In this document: positions 1 through 11,682 of the stretch, one piece after another
How the letters are laid out: each line of letters begins with the position of its first letter
Numbering within the stretch: the first letter of the stretch is position 1
Assembly: GCA_031763025.1 (NCBI GenBank)
Contig: JASSKH010000003.1
Coordinates: 9,127,078-9,191,077 of the forward strand
Origin: Macrocystis pyrifera
Taxonomy: Eukaryota > Sar > Phaeophyceae > Laminariales > Laminariaceae
Length of the DNA stretch: 64,000 nucleotides
Direction: 5' to 3'
The notes under the pieces: generated by a model
Database searches by the model: none
Told to the model about the DNA's origin: nothing
What the model saw: only the letters and a program-made list of their open reading frames with translations
Position numbers and translations under genes: made by a program

Positions 1-2195
1 CTACACGCGGGAGGGCTCCTCTTTGATTATCTTGCCGGGCAACTTTCTCGCTACGATGGGCCCCAAACAGCACATCAAGTCTGTCACGAGGAGAATAGGC
101 AAATGCTGCAGTAACGTACGACAAACAATAATACGCCAGGGAGGAAGATGGAAACCAACGTCATTATTAGCGCGTCTTTGATAGGATCGTTCGCAAACCA
201 GAGGTAGATAAGTTGACAACGCCAAGAAGGGCAGTTGACAACGGGATGGGAGTTAAAAATCTCGTCGTTTAGTTTTTCACTCTAAAACTGTCCGAAGGAA
301 AAATAATACTTACGCATGAGAGGCCAAACTAAGCCAACATATCTTAAGCGCGCGGTAGCGGGCATCCCGAATATGAAACGTAAAACAAAATGACTAAAAT
401 TTAGCAATGGCAGCCAAAAGTTATGACCGATCAAACGAAAAAAATACACAACTACCGATATTATAAGTAACGTTGAAAATTCCTCCTGGATGATTATTCG
501 ACGCGAAGACATTGCCAGAGGATGGTCAATTTCAGGCGGTGGTATGGAACAGTTGTTTTGGGGTAATCACTCGGGCGGTGAACGGTTTAACCACAACATG
601 GACAACAGACGTCAGGCCGATAGAAAGTTAAACTACACTGCGCCGAGGCTCAGTGAACGATGTAAACACGAAATTTCACGGTTATGGTGGGGCTCGGATG
701 GCCTGCAGCTACAGGGTCGGCCATACGTTGGCGGGATATAGCAGAAGAGGATAACAGAAATTGATAACAGATAAATAACTAGAAATATGATGAAAACAGA
801 CAAGGAACTAAAGGCCCACTACACGAAGCGGGGTTAGATCCTTGGTATCTCTGCCCCCTCAACCAAAATCATAGGGGAAATAGTCCCCCGTAAATCACAT
901 ATATCCGGTCTTTTTTAATTCAGTCAAGTGGCGTCTACATCATGTTTCAGTGGGAGCGGGTCTTGGCGGTAAACACCCATACCTGGTGGCGGCTTGGGTA
1001 AACGGAGGATTTTTGTTCCGCGATACAATTCCTAGCGGAATCCGTGAACACATTTCGGCGGAAAATCCATGATCTACCTCTCTGGCGGAAAATTGAACGC
1101 ATTTTGGCCGAGGGATGGCCTCGAAAGTTCTGCAATTCGAGAAATGGGAGAGAAAAGGGGGACCTTGCGGCCGACCTTGGCGCGCACTACAGTTGTTGAG
1201 GATCAGACTATGCTGCTTTCTTTGCTCACCACTACGGCAAACGAAGTCACACTACCGAAGAAATTATGTCGCATGCTTCACAAGAAGTCGAACTAAAATG
1301 TTATGTTTCCGGTATATCACAAGAGCTCGATCACAAGAGCCCGTGGCGTACAATTCCCCTTCATGCAAAAATAATAACTAAAACGTGCAAAAACGTAGAA
1401 CCAAACATATCTCCGATGCCAAGGGCGACACTGAATTCGTACTATCAGTACGATTTTGAGGTGGCACTACTTACCGTCTGCACGCTGATGATCGGCGTTT
1501 CCTTATCTCCAACCTTGATGTACTGGATGACGACGGTCGCTCGATGTTTGACGGCGAGCGTTGAAACAGAGAAATAAAAAGATCTTCCATCAGTTTCGGC
1601 CGCAGGGAGACTAAACGCATCCGTTGGTCTTTTCCTGGTGATCGCGATGACGCTGGTACTTCGTCGCGCGAAGCCCTCTGCGGTTTTGTTCACTTTTGAC
1701 GCAGTTCTGGGTCTGGTCGCCTTGCACCTGCGCCAAAAAAGAAAACAGGGAGCAGGGGGAATGACGGGGAAGGGCGTAGGTTATGAGGTAAATAAAACGC
1801 GTGTGTGAGGTAGATCCTGTTGTTGTTCGCACATTAACTTATCGCCACAGTGCAAGTCCGTGGTCTACGAAGCCTACTGACCGTCACCAATGGGCGGGGG
1901 GGGACTCTTTTGTTGCACGCATCCTTTTAGAATACGAGGGGCAGCTAGGGTAGGTATCTCCGTAGGGAGCGCTTTACAGCTTATTTCGCGACCAACGTTT
2001 AGAAGAACAAAACACGTGGTCAAAAGATACGCGACCGGCGTAAACATTCATCGATCAAAGGGAGCACAGGTTTAACCTACAATGTACAAACATACAGTTC
2101 CATTGAATCCATATAAGTTCGTAATCCAAGGGTGAGCATCCTTACGTACAACCCCAAAACCACGAAACCACCTTTACACGTACCCTATCCAATAC
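1..2195. other. Gene-poor stretch, nothing recognised
   Basis: Both strands contain only short overlapping open frames of up to about 100 codons. None shows a motif, signal peptide or splice-bounded continuation that I recognise. I saw no repeats shared with the rest of the window. Confidence 0.5.
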
Positions 2196-2429
2196 TCACG
2201 TGTGACAAGAACACTCCATCGATGCCCCCGCACGCGAAGCTCTCACGCAGTAACAGCATCGGAATGTGGGTTGCTTCTCCACCATTTTTACGCATTTCTT
2301 ACATAGCCATATTTTGCAGTTGGTTTCGTCGCAGAGCGCGGCAACAACGTCCGGTACCATGTGACGACCACAGCACCAAGAACGCTTATTCAGAGACTTT
2401 CCGGGTGGTATGGTCACTCGAGTATTCAC
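2196..2429 (-). CDS. Cys-rich zinc-binding-like fragment, unknown
   Basis: The 77-codon frame has closely spaced Cys pairs and one His in its second half (for example LCKKCVKM followed by FRCCYC), in the style of a small zinc-binding module. Such tails occur at the C-terminus of some transposases and in PHD/RING-like fingers, but the spacing fits none that I can name. There is no supporting exon or start context. It is probably a transposon remnant or chance; function is not assigned. Confidence 0.2.
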   Translation of the reverse strand: MNTRVTIPPGKSLNKRSWCCGRHMVPDVVAALCDETNCKIWLCKKCVKMVEKQPTFRCCYCVRASRAGASMECSCHT

Positions 2430-3677
2430 TGGGGGGCTACCAGCGGGGGATATAGCGTCCCCACTGCGTTGTGGAAAACCTGTGGCCGCCGGGCGGGGAA
2501 GAATGTTTGCTTGGGAAAAGGGAACACGAGGCGCTCCGTGGATTCGTCCTGCTTGCCCTCCCCAAGGATTTCCAGCATGGTTGTAGTTGCCGCCGGGGAC
2601 AGCGCCGCCGATACCACCGCCCCCTGCCGCTGCGCCTTACCAAGTTGATGATGCAGCCCCACCCCCTAGCCCCCAAGCAACACCCCTGTAGCAGGAGCCG
2701 TAGGTCCCTGCACCGCTCTCGGAAAACGACGTTGACATAGTCAAACGATTCGCTGTAGGTGGCTGCAACCCGCCTGGGGGACCTCGCCTCCCTTGGCTTG
2801 ACACTTCTGACGCCGCTACCCAGTGATCACCGATGAAGCAATAGCAATGTATGCATGAGCAAGTAACGCCGCAAAAATGGCCTGTACCAGGGAACCTAAT
2901 GTCTGTCGAGCAGGCGAACCCAGGGCACATCGCTGGGTTGAACGCCGATAAATGCGATAACCGCCCCCCCCCCCCCCCCTCCCCTTCCACCGCCTCCACC
3001 CCCACGGCCATCGTCACTGTTGCGACCCCCCCCTCGCTTCCGCTACCCTTTCCTCCGCTATCGCCCCCCCCCACGTCCCCCGACGCGATCCCCAACGCCA
3101 CTGCAGCCACCGTTTACCCAGCTGGTTCCGCCATCCTTCTGGCTGTAACCAACGGATTCTCCTCCCGGTCTCTTGCTTGCGTGCCCGCCCTCTCCACTTG
3201 GAAGGAGATGGTCGTGTATGCACTGTTTAAGGGATCGGCGACGGGTAGGAACAATGAGGAATAGCAAGTCATTGCCGTCAACAATAAAAGCATACTGCTG
3301 TGTAGAGGAAATATTCACTACTAGCTCCCACTACGCGAATTTTGACAGCCACGAATGCTGCATGCAATAGAAACTACAGGTCACACATTTGGTATCGCAC
3401 TGACCGCAATGAACAGAGGAAGAGGGTTACAAAAACAGTTTTTTTTATAGGACCTAGGACTGGTGCTACTGCCGATAATGTGACTAGGCCAATCACAGGC
3501 CTGCGTAGAGGTCAATAATAGTCACGCGTTTCCGCGGGAATATTTTTTTGTGATTGTTTTTTTATAAACGACCCGCTTCCAGGTGGGTCGAGGCATGTTT
3601 GTACTAAGTGTTAGGCAGGTATAACAAGAACCGACTGCATGCGATCAATATCAAGTAACATTTAACGCTAGAAATAT
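2430..3677. other. Low-complexity GC-rich stretch with opposed ORFs
   Basis: A minus frame (2637-3110) and a plus frame (2851-3264) overlap almost fully. Both are kept open by CCN/GGN-rich sequence, including a 16-C run at 2964-2979. One frame is Gly/Val-rich and the other Pro/Ser-rich, so neither is credible as a protein without transcript support. Downstream to 3677 there is nothing further. Confidence 0.4.
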
Positions 3678-3685
3678 ATTTATAT

Positions 3686-4020
3686 GAGGGGTGGACAGAC
3701 CTTGATAGTAGATCTTTATGGGGGTTTTGTGTTGGGCGCCTGAAGCCGGCCCTCCGACCCGAACCCTAACCCTAACCCGAACCCGAACCCTAATGCCAGT
3801 GGTCAGTGCTGGGATGCTGTGCTTGTTAAGACCCTAGGTTGGCTCGGCCGGCGTGGATGCTGAGCTTGGGAAGACTCTAGGTTGACTCGGGATGGCTCGG
3901 GATGCTGTGGCTGGAAAAGACTCGAAAGTTGATTAAGCCGCGTAAAACATACCCCTAGCCAATCAGAGTGCCTAATTGGCTACCCCAGGAAGATCTACTA
4001 TCAAGATTTGTCCACTACTG
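3686..4020. mobile_element. hAT-like MITE with 8-bp TSD
   Basis: The 335-bp element is flanked by perfect 8-bp direct repeats ATTTATAT (3678-3685 and 4021-4028). Its ends are imperfect terminal inverted repeats: the left end contains GTGGACAGACCTTGATAG and the right end is CAGTAGTGGACAAATCTTG when read inward. They pair over about 30 bp, with best identity in the inner 20. An 8-bp duplication and a CAG-initial end are typical of hAT elements. It has no coding capacity. The interior contains a telomere-like tract and several GGCTCGG-type short repeats. A second copy of the right end lies at 8905-8969. Confidence 0.75.
3758..3793. repeat. Interstitial telomere-like CCCTAA tract
   Basis: There are six units of CCCTAA/CCCGAA alternating within 36 bp, inside the MITE. 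TTAGGG-type repeats form telomeres in many eukaryotes, brown algae included. The CCCGAA units suggest either decay or a variant repeat. Confidence 0.7.
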
Positions 4021-4028
4021 ATTTATAT

Positions 4029-5128
4029 ACTGCAGGTAAGTAGTGCCGAGATGACGCCGTAAATATCCACGCAGCTTTTAAGAGATGGGCCCAGAAAATA
4101 TTGCGCACGTTCTATGTACCTTTGCAGAACCGTCGAGGATTTTTTTTTTCTTAGTCGTCGTAAAGTAGAGATTCTCTAAGACCACATAACTATCGTAACA
4201 CATGCCTCCCGACTACTACGGCGAAAAAAAAAAAAAACAAAAAAAAAAACAAACAACGACAACCGTTGATGGGTCGGCAGGGGCACGTAGAACACATGTG
4301 CCAAATTTCAGGGTCTATCTCCCGAAAACGGCGAGGCATTGGACTCTTGACAACTTTGGGGCGCTAAGCCGGAACCCTCCCTGAACAAGCCTGTAGCAAA
4401 AATGCATGCAAACCAACGCTATTCTCGACAAAATGGCAAAACATTTTTATGGTGATTGGGATATGCATACGTCACCACGTTCCTCATGTCAAATTCTAGG
4501 CAATTTGGATTGTTGCTAAAAGCTTGGTAATATATCAAATACAGAAAGTGTTGATGGATAACGCCAGCAAATACCTCATATCAACGCCTTCATTGACCTC
4601 AGAGGGGGGTTTATATAATCCCTTTTAGCGGTAACGATTACGGCCCGGTTCGAGCGTACAATGAATTCATTTTTAGCGTTTTTGTTTCATCGATTTCGAT
4701 CACGAACCCTAACTTATTGCGCGAAACAAAAAGAAGAATGACATATGAACCGGGACTGAATCATGTTCGATGACTGCTTTAAAGCTACAGTATGCACTTA
4801 CCAGGCTGATCAAAGGTGATGGAAAAAAATAGATACAGCTACGTATATGTGCATCTGATGGACTACGTCGCACAGCGTGAAAAGTAGGTGAGTTCGCCGC
4901 ATATTATAACTCTTTGTATACTACGGACAAGTAATTTTTTTCGACCCATGGGAGTGAAACTAGAATACTCATACTCGCATTTACATAGTGCGTCTGCTGA
5001 CACCTTTTCGGGATGCGTTTCGTTGCTGTAAAGCAGTCGTGCTTCAAAACAAAACACACGAAATAATACAAACTTCAAGCAAACGTAAACTACTTTCAAT
5101 GGAAAATGTAGGGGTAATATGAGCCGGA
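4029..5128. other. Intergenic, no gene seen
   Basis: A-rich tracts near 4226-4255 and a short dispersed repeat (4272-4321) are the only structure. Open frames are at most 78 codons and unremarkable. Confidence 0.5.
4272..4321 (+). repeat. Dispersed repeat shared with 32306-32355
   Basis: Both places read GTCGGCAGGGGCAC (or TTCGGCAGGGGCAC), then an ACACNTGTGC core, then AGGGTCTATCTC, with scattered substitutions. Both follow an A-rich stretch. This is likely the surviving core of an unclassified transposable element. Confidence 0.5.
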
Positions 5129-5149
5129 TTACAATCGGGGATACAAAAA

Positions 5150-5672
5150 GTGACTCACCTCGTTTGCCTCGATCTTGGAACGAGCGGCGACGGCTTTCCT
5201 AGTGGAACCAGATACACGACTTTTCCTGCTTTGACCTCTCAGCACGATCTTGATCCTTCTCCTTCTTCCACCTTCCATCTTGCTTTTCCTCCTTCTTTCG
5301 GCCCTCCTCTTCCTGGCCCTCCTATTCCTCCAGCTCAACCCCCCCCCCCTTCAGACGCTGTCGGCCGCCACGCTCGCCCTTCCTCAGGAAAGTCTTTGCC
5401 ACAAAGCTGTAACGGGGGAAACGACGGCCTTCAGCCTCCGCTGCCACCACCACAGTAGGCGGCTCCGCTGCCACCACTAGAGTAGGCACAACAGGACCAT
5501 GGAGACCTACGGCCCACACCATCGTCGCTGCCAACAATGATGCATGCACCATCTTCGCCATCTCCACTGCCACTGCTGTCGCCGCCGCCGAAACAAATGC
5601 ATCCACCACCATCCTCAGCAACATCACCAACAGCGGCACCGTCACCCTCCCCTCCGTCATAGTAGCAGTCAT
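5150..5672. repeat. Pyrimidine-rich and CCN-rich low-complexity tract
   Basis: TTCCTCCT-type and CCACCA-type simple sequence keeps several frames open on both strands (plus 5150-5458; minus 5322-5672 and 5431-5850). The translated compositions (Pro/Ser, Gly/Asp, Arg/Lys) are what such DNA gives by itself. I do not call a gene here. Confidence 0.45.
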
Positions 5673-5850
5673 GATGGCCGCCTCTTGCTGCGGTCAAACG
5701 ATAATAAACAGGGGAGATGGTGCATAGCAGCGTATATACGCGTCGTTTGTATCCGTGTGGCTTCAACACCGTGATCCTCTTCGCAAGAGAGCAAGATTCG
5801 GCCATACACAGCGATTCATCGGCCCTAGTGTCGCTACAAGGATCAATCAT

Positions 5851-7544
5851 TTCTACACAGTTCTAGACAGAAATTACTGGGTACCACGCGAAGTCCGCAA
5901 GAAGTAAAATCACCATCTCGTCCGCGTGGTGGTTCGATCCGGTAATTGTTTCTGGCAGCTCTCTCGATTCACTTGGGGTGGCACCGGGACGACGCTGATT
6001 CAACACTATAGTAAGGCAAAAGTTTAGGCCGCCTGGGCGTTAAATTTTTTCGAGGTATTGGAGATAAGGCCATTGGCATCAATGAGCCTCCGCGGAAATT
6101 CAAACAAGAGTCATCGATCCCGCAAATGGTAAGTCAGGGTACCACGACTACATCGCACCTTCTCGTCGTTCGCCCCGTGAATTCGCCCGCAGCACCCTTC
6201 CGCCATCCACTCTCCATCGCCCATTCTGTCGAAATCTCGCGACATTCGCTAGGTGTACAGCAAGACACCTTGGTCTTCCGTATACACAAATTCAACAAAC
6301 ACGGTGGAAACACTGACATGATTGGGGCGGCGCCTAATATTAATAGTAGTTTTTCAGGGGGGCGGTTGCCAGTCTCTCACGTACTTCGAGCAGGTTGGGT
6401 ACAACAAGTAGTGTGTACGCACCACTCAGCTGCAAACAAATGATGAAAACAGCATCTTGCCGGGTTATAATTTGTCTCACACACATCAATTATTTAAAGC
6501 TACCCTACCCCCTGGTACGATCCGCTACGAAGAGCCCTTTTCCCTTCAAAAGTCAAGGGAAAAGGCTCGTGCCTCATTTCAAAAGGTATTTTTGATCTAG
6601 GAAAAATAAAGGTGCGCGCGTCACGCCTCGTCATTAAACTACGTATCAGGTAGGAAGTAAGAGAGTGGTGAGTAGAGTGACGCACCTCTCTTATTCGGTG
6701 TGTCAACTGCAGTAAACATACAGGTATATTAAATCATAAAAGGGACTGGCGCCTACTGTACACATAAACGGCGATAGGGAATACTAAAGCATGGCGAGGA
6801 GAGCGCAATTATAACAGGAAAGCCTGGCGTACGAAGCCTTTACGAGCCGGCGCGCGGAAGAAATATAAATGGTAAAAATGGGGTTTCTGAGTTATGCACA
6901 ACGGAGTATCTGGGGTAGTCAGTACTCGATATCGAAACGAGTAAATTTTCGATACGATAAGCGCCAGAAAATTCGATAAAAAAACAAGAACGATATTATC
7001 GTTATCGTTGAGTCAATAAAAAAACAATATACCAGGTGAGCACCAGGTATATAACGATAATGAATGCAGTGCGCAGCAGCACCAGCAGCAGCCAGCAGGA
7101 GAAGCAGAATTCAGTGGGTGGAGGAGCGATAACTTATTATCCAGTCCGTATTACACAACGTCAAAACAACAAGGAGAGCAGCTAAGGAGGAAACAGCTGC
7201 AGCTGTGGGTGCAACTGTCACACATATCGACTTTCAACGGCTGCAACATGAGAGATACCTGGTACTGCTGTACGCGGGCGGGCGTGCGTGTGGTGTGTAT
7301 ACATCTATCTGCCTTCGCATCAGAAACACACAAACGACCAGTCTGCAAACGACACACACACCTCGACTGCATCGATCTGATCACACGTACCGCCCGGTGA
7401 GCCCGCCCGTAGCTTACCTCCGTTACTGTCTGCCGCAGCGAGCTACAGCACACCAATAGGGGCGGGCCGTAGCCGGAAAATGGAGAGTTTGCTTCGCGCC
7501 TCTCGACAGCTGCTGGGCTGTCAGGACGGGAGGACCATACGTAC
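5851..7544. other. Intergenic, no gene seen
   Basis: Only short shadow frames occur. Local features are TATCG-rich sequence at about 6930-7010, an ACCAGGTGAGCACCAGGTAT repeat at about 7031-7050 and a CAGCAGC-rich patch at about 7073-7105. Confidence 0.45.
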
Positions 7545-7548
7545 CTAT

Positions 7549-7610
7549 TTTTCTTTTCATTTTTTCTTCTTTTTTTTTCTTTTTTTTTTATCATCACTTT
7601 TACTTCCAGC
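7549..7610 (-). repeat. Possible SINE 3' tail fragment
   Basis: T-rich sequence leads into ATCATCACTTTTACTTCCAG, the same block that forms the 3' (A-rich on the minus strand) end of the SINE copies at 10410-10680 and 48110-49150. The rest of the SINE is absent, so this is a truncated end or a shared tail. Confidence 0.35.
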
Positions 7611-7625
7611 CTATCTTATGCAATT

Positions 7626-8464
7626 TTTTTTTAGGTGATTATATGGCTGTTTACGGAGGCTTCGGGGTATCTAGTCCCGTTTCTGCCGTTTCTGATCAGA
7701 TTTTATCAAAATCACGTCTTATGGGGCCTGTTTGGTGGAAAAAAATGTTCCTCCGAGATTTTATCACTCATGAAATTCCAGGAAGTGATTTTTTTTTACA
7801 GCCTTTTCTGATCAACTCTGAAAGTGATAAAATTTGCTTTTGCACAAGACCTCGGAGGCATTGTACAATTTTGTATAGGTTACAGACAGGGCTCATGATG
7901 GGTCACGACGCTACATGCTTGGTTACTCTTGTACACAGCTGGGCTCCAGCACTTGTGCATCGGCCACTACGGAGAGAGAGGGCATCAATACCTTGGCCAC
8001 CATCGCGTCCCTTGCGGCCGCCCAACTGCAGCTGCTCTAGGCAAAACAACTTTGGATACGAATAGGACGAGACTACAGCAGTATCAAAACAATCTAACGT
8101 TCTTCTTTTCTGACTACGGCGGCCGCAAGCAGCTCATGCTCCGCGAGAGCGAGAGCTCCTTGCTGGTCCAGCGACCCCTTACGCAGCTCCCCAGGAGGTT
8201 CCACGTTCCGTTCCTTCCTTGGAGGAGCTGGTGGTGAAGGTTGATCGCCCAACCCGGCGTGAACGACTCGTTCGTGTCGTGGTCCACGTACGTAGAGTTC
8301 AAGGAAACTTCAAGATCTCGGTTCTGTTCTTTTTTTTTTGTTCTCCCATGAAATAAAACCTAAAACACCATAAGACGGCACATGGCGCACCGATCTGGTG
8401 TGGCTTTTTGCCGCAGGAAAATCCGACTTCCTGCCTTTTTCAATCACTCAAAAAATATTGCATA
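7626..8464. other. Intergenic, no gene recognised
   Basis: Plus frames at 7643-8065 (140 codons) and 7929-8237 overlap a minus frame at 8114-8302. The DNA is of ordinary composition and could hide an exon near 8090-8300, but no domain or consistent splice sites are evident. Confidence 0.35.
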
Positions 8465-8785
8465 AGATCTGGCCTAACTCGTAGGAGGTTTTACCCTCAG
8501 CGATCTTCTAGAAGCCGTGGTCACAGGTGTCGTCCTTTCTCCCCCCCGATACGTGCCTTTATTTTTTGTCGCGCATAGGGTTCAGCATTCCCACTGCTCG
8601 TCGATTTTCATCGAATGTAGCTAACTCACGCTCTCGCGCTATACGCTAATCAATTTTTTATGCAAGAAAAAGTCCGTACGAGCATGCACTCGGTGAGATT
8701 TGAACCACCGAAATTGATCTTGATAGGCACGCGGATCACCCACCAAGCCGCCGAAAACGCCGACTCAGTATATGAGATACGCACT
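8465..8785 (-). mobile_element. tRNA-derived SINE, copy A
   Basis: Read on the minus strand, the head (about 8785 to 8690) resembles a tRNA: an A-box-like GGCTTGGTGGGTGA and, about 40 nt on, a B-box-like GGTTCAAATCTC. These are the internal RNA polymerase III promoter elements. The body continues to 8465 and is shared with copies at 9390-9630, 10410-10680 and 48110-49150. Here the A-rich 3' tail is replaced by unrelated sequence. No target duplication was found. Confidence 0.7.
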
Positions 8786-8904
8786 TGTATAAAACTACGA
8801 ATGATGATTGTCCCGGCCATTTTTAGAAACAATTTTAGAACCTTTTCTGCGGACACTGCTGTCCACTACCCCCATTCCAAATATATATGCAGTGTAATAG
8901 GATC

Positions 8905-8969
8905 GGCCAATCAGAATGCCCAATTAGCCTACCCCAGGAAGATCTACTATCAAGGTTTGTCCACTACTG
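8905..8969. mobile_element. Right-end fragment of the hAT-like MITE
   Basis: The segment GCCAATCAGAATGCCCAATT through GTCCACTACTG matches the right 65 bp of the MITE at 3686-4020 with few substitutions. The left end and target duplication are not identifiable, so this copy is truncated. Confidence 0.6.
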
Positions 8970-9389
8970 ATAAAATACTACTCTGGACGTACACATAAGG
9001 ACCGTTTAACCATTAAAATAAATACAAAACGATCCTTATATTTGCGACCAGAACCTTATGGGCGATCAGGTAAGATCTGAGCGTGCGGCCGAACAAATAA
9101 ATGTGGTACCTGGTATGATTTTTCTACTCCCTTTTTTACGAGTGCAGATATGATACGCAACAGACAGTATCCATACGTACAGTTTCCCAGAATCGATCAG
9201 TACTACAATGATTGACCCCCGACAAAGTAAATGATTTATTTTCCGGATTCGGGGAGAACAAATGATACGCATACTTACGTATTACGGAGATCGTTTCTTG
9301 CTTTCGACAATTGATCTCTTGTGGTGTGGATTAATTTCTCAGTTATATTTTCCTCTTTGTTTGATGGTGTGATCATCACTTTTCAACTC
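8970..9389. other. Intergenic with one short dispersed motif
   Basis: No gene is seen. The motif TTTTCCGGATTCGGGGAGAA near 9239-9258 recurs twice at 10954-11018 and once at 14836-14857. Confidence 0.45.
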
Positions 9390-9630
9390 TTTATTATTAT
9401 TTTTTAGTCTTTTTTTTCCGGCACACACGAGCTGGTTCCACGTACGTACACACACACGTACGATTACACCCTTTTCGCGTGGCTTTTCTGGACAACAAGC
9501 CCTGCTCACCGGAGAGGAGGTGTCGTCTCTTCTTCCCCCGGGTAGGTGCATTCGTTTTCTTCATCGTGCATAGGGTTCAGCATCCATGTCTGTCTTCAGC
9601 TCGTCGATTTCCATCGCGATTTTTTTCTTT
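9390..9630 (-). mobile_element. tRNA-derived SINE, degenerate copy B
   Basis: The order of blocks matches the other SINE copies: a T-rich tail with ATCATCACTTTT, then TTTTCTGGACAA, then GGTGTCGTCTCTTC, then TAGGGTTCAGCATCC and GCTCGTCGATTTCCATCG. It has indels and a diverged middle. The tRNA-like head is missing. It is the oldest-looking member in the window. Confidence 0.5.
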
Positions 9631-10409
9631 TTGGTGCAAAGCGAGAAAGGAGAGAACACATACATCATTATCAGTGACATGGGTGAAGCTCACTCAAAGC
9701 TGGTGTGAGTCTCATAGCATTCCAATCGTCAATGGACAGAACCATCGTAAAATAATCATGGTTGGTTGCGATTGTGTTGTTATTTTTACGTGTAGTATGT
9801 ATGTATATATCCAAACCGTTTCGTCACACACGTTGTTGTTGCCCAGTCTCGGCAGCCGGCAGAGGGACGCGGGCAGCGGGGGGGAAAGCGGGGTGGGGGT
9901 GATACTGACACTATCTCTCGCGTTGCCCTACTCCTCCTTCGCTCGATCGATCGGTTTCGCTCAAACTTCAAGGGGGCCGATTTAGTACACGTACGAGAGC
10001 TTTGATTCAGTTTCTTGGTCGAAATCTATATGTATGTATGTGTGTTCGTAGCCCTCTACCTTTCTTTGGAAAAAGAAAGGATGACAGGATGATGACAGCA
10101 AGCAGCGGTTTTTAGTTATTATTTTTTTTATACCGCTGAATGAACCAAAAAATATATAACATTGTCCTGCAAATAAAAAAAAAGTGTCCTTGTTGCGAAA
10201 ACAGCAAGCAGCACCGAGCAACAAACAGCTTCAGCAGCAGTCCACAACGCACACGGCGCCGTCAACGATGTTGAAGCTGCACCCTGCCAGCCCTCCGCCG
10301 CATATGGCCACATGACTTGGCCGGTCTCGCGTTGACTCGGCTTCGCCAAACGAGCCGTGCGCTTGCTTGGTTAGATAGCTTGGTGGTGTGAGGCAACCCC
10401 GTATGTATA
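9631..10409. other. Intergenic, no gene seen
   Basis: Short frames only. There is an A-rich/T-rich patch at about 10120-10185. Nothing else is recognised. Confidence 0.45.
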
Positions 10410-10680
10410 CCTCGTATTTTTTTTTATTTTTATTTTTTTAATCATCACTTTTTCTTTCCAGCCCACTCGTAGGAGGTTTTTACCCTCGACGATCTTCTGG
10501 ACAAGCCGTGGTCACAGGTGTCGTCCCTTCTCCCCCCCGGTACGTGCCTTTAGTTTTTATCGCGCATAGGGTTCAGCATTCCCACTGCTCGTCGATTTTC
10601 ATCGAATGTACAGCTAACTCACGCTCTCGCGCTTTCCGCTAATCAATTTTATGCAAGAAAAAGTCCCTATGAGCATATAC
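10410..10680 (-). mobile_element. tRNA-derived SINE, 5'-truncated copy C
   Basis: The body matches copies A and D over about 225 bp, including CACTCGTAGGAGG, GATCTTCTGGACAAGCCGTG and the segment with TAGGGTTCAGCATTCC. On the minus strand it ends in an A-rich tail (T-rich on plus, 10418-10440). Homology stops at about 10676, before the tRNA-like head, so it is 5'-truncated as expected for target-primed reverse transcription. It preserves the uninterrupted site that is split in copy D. Confidence 0.7.
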
Positions 10681-10951
10681 TGTATATCATGTCGCCCTCT
10701 CCTTCCGGGTGCTACAACGCTACAACAGCTATTAATATACGCTTTGCGTATGAATACATGACGTATCATGATGAGTCTGGTTTCTTGCCAAGTACGATGT
10801 GTTGTCATTCGCCCGGGGCAACTCGGGGGTTTTATCCTGGCCAATACATGTAGTATTATCCTAATCGAAGCCCAAGAAGCCGAACCCAATCCGAAAAATT
10901 TGTGAAGATAAGGGTTTTGAGGGGTGTTGTTGCTCATGCATAGGTATGAGT

Positions 10952-11020
10952 TGGTTTTCCGGATTCGGGGAGAACAAACACATTTATTATTTATTTTCCG
11001 GATTCGGGGAGAACAAATGT
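10952..11020. repeat. Two copies of a 28-bp dispersed motif
   Basis: TTTTCCGGATTCGGGGAGAA plus CAAA occurs at 10954-10979 and 10994-11018, with single copies near 9239-9262 and 14836-14859. The last copy sits exactly at the right end of an insertion in repeat E1 (13093-14859), which suggests the motif is the terminus of a transposable element. Confidence 0.5.
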
Positions 11021-11502
11021 ATTGTGACGATGAGTTAATAATGTGAGAACTACAACAACAACGAACGGCAGTACAGCAGACACTCTCGTGCTCTCACACT
11101 CGGACAACAAAATGCTATTATTGCTGTGTGTATAACCTCGTGGGCACACAGCCGTTCGTTGTTCATCTCGTTCGTATCTATCTGTACATACCGCACGAAC
11201 CGTTTAACGGCTGGTTGTATGATAGCACTTGGCAGGCGCGATCTTCCTCGAGACCGGAGACCTGCCATCACACAGATCGATCAGTTGTTTTCGAGGCTAC
11301 AACGTATGCGTACCAGTACGCGCTGCCTGTGTGCTGTGTGTGGATGCATCACATCGCATATGAAGAAAGAAAAAAACTGCGAGTATGCTACCCACGTATA
11401 CGCCTTTTTGGTACCACCATACGTACTTATTACTTGTTGTACGTACAACATATTCTTTTCATGACGTTTGGGTTTTCGTTTTTTTCGTTCGAATCTGAGT
11501 AC

Positions 11503-11682
11503 TTCTGTCGAAAGCCTCTTCATCCGGGATGTGTACATGCTTCGTCATGCGTTAAAAAGCCAAAGGCATCGACCAGGTACACAGCAGTAGAGTAATTCTG
11601 TCGAAAGCCTCTTCATCCGGGGTGTGTACATGCTTCGTCATGCGTTAAAAAGCCAAAGGCATCCACCAGGTACACAGCAGTA
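11503..11682 (+). repeat. Two-copy 93-bp tandem duplication
   Basis: The unit beginning TTCTGTCGAAAGCCTCTTCA at 11503 is repeated at 11596 with only a few changes. It lies within otherwise featureless sequence (11021-11961) where I see no gene. Confidence 0.8.

Noticed and set aside
2637-3264. Long overlapping ORFs on both strands (157 and 137 codons)
   Set aside because: Both are explained by CCN/GGN low-complexity DNA with a 16-C run; no domain, start context or conservation signal.
5129-5850. Gly-rich, Arg-rich and Pro-rich ORFs on both strands
   Set aside because: Opposed frames on simple-sequence DNA; composition is dictated by the repeats.
7074-7106. CAGCAGC-rich patch as coding poly-Gln
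   Set aside because: Too short, no open frame of useful length around it.
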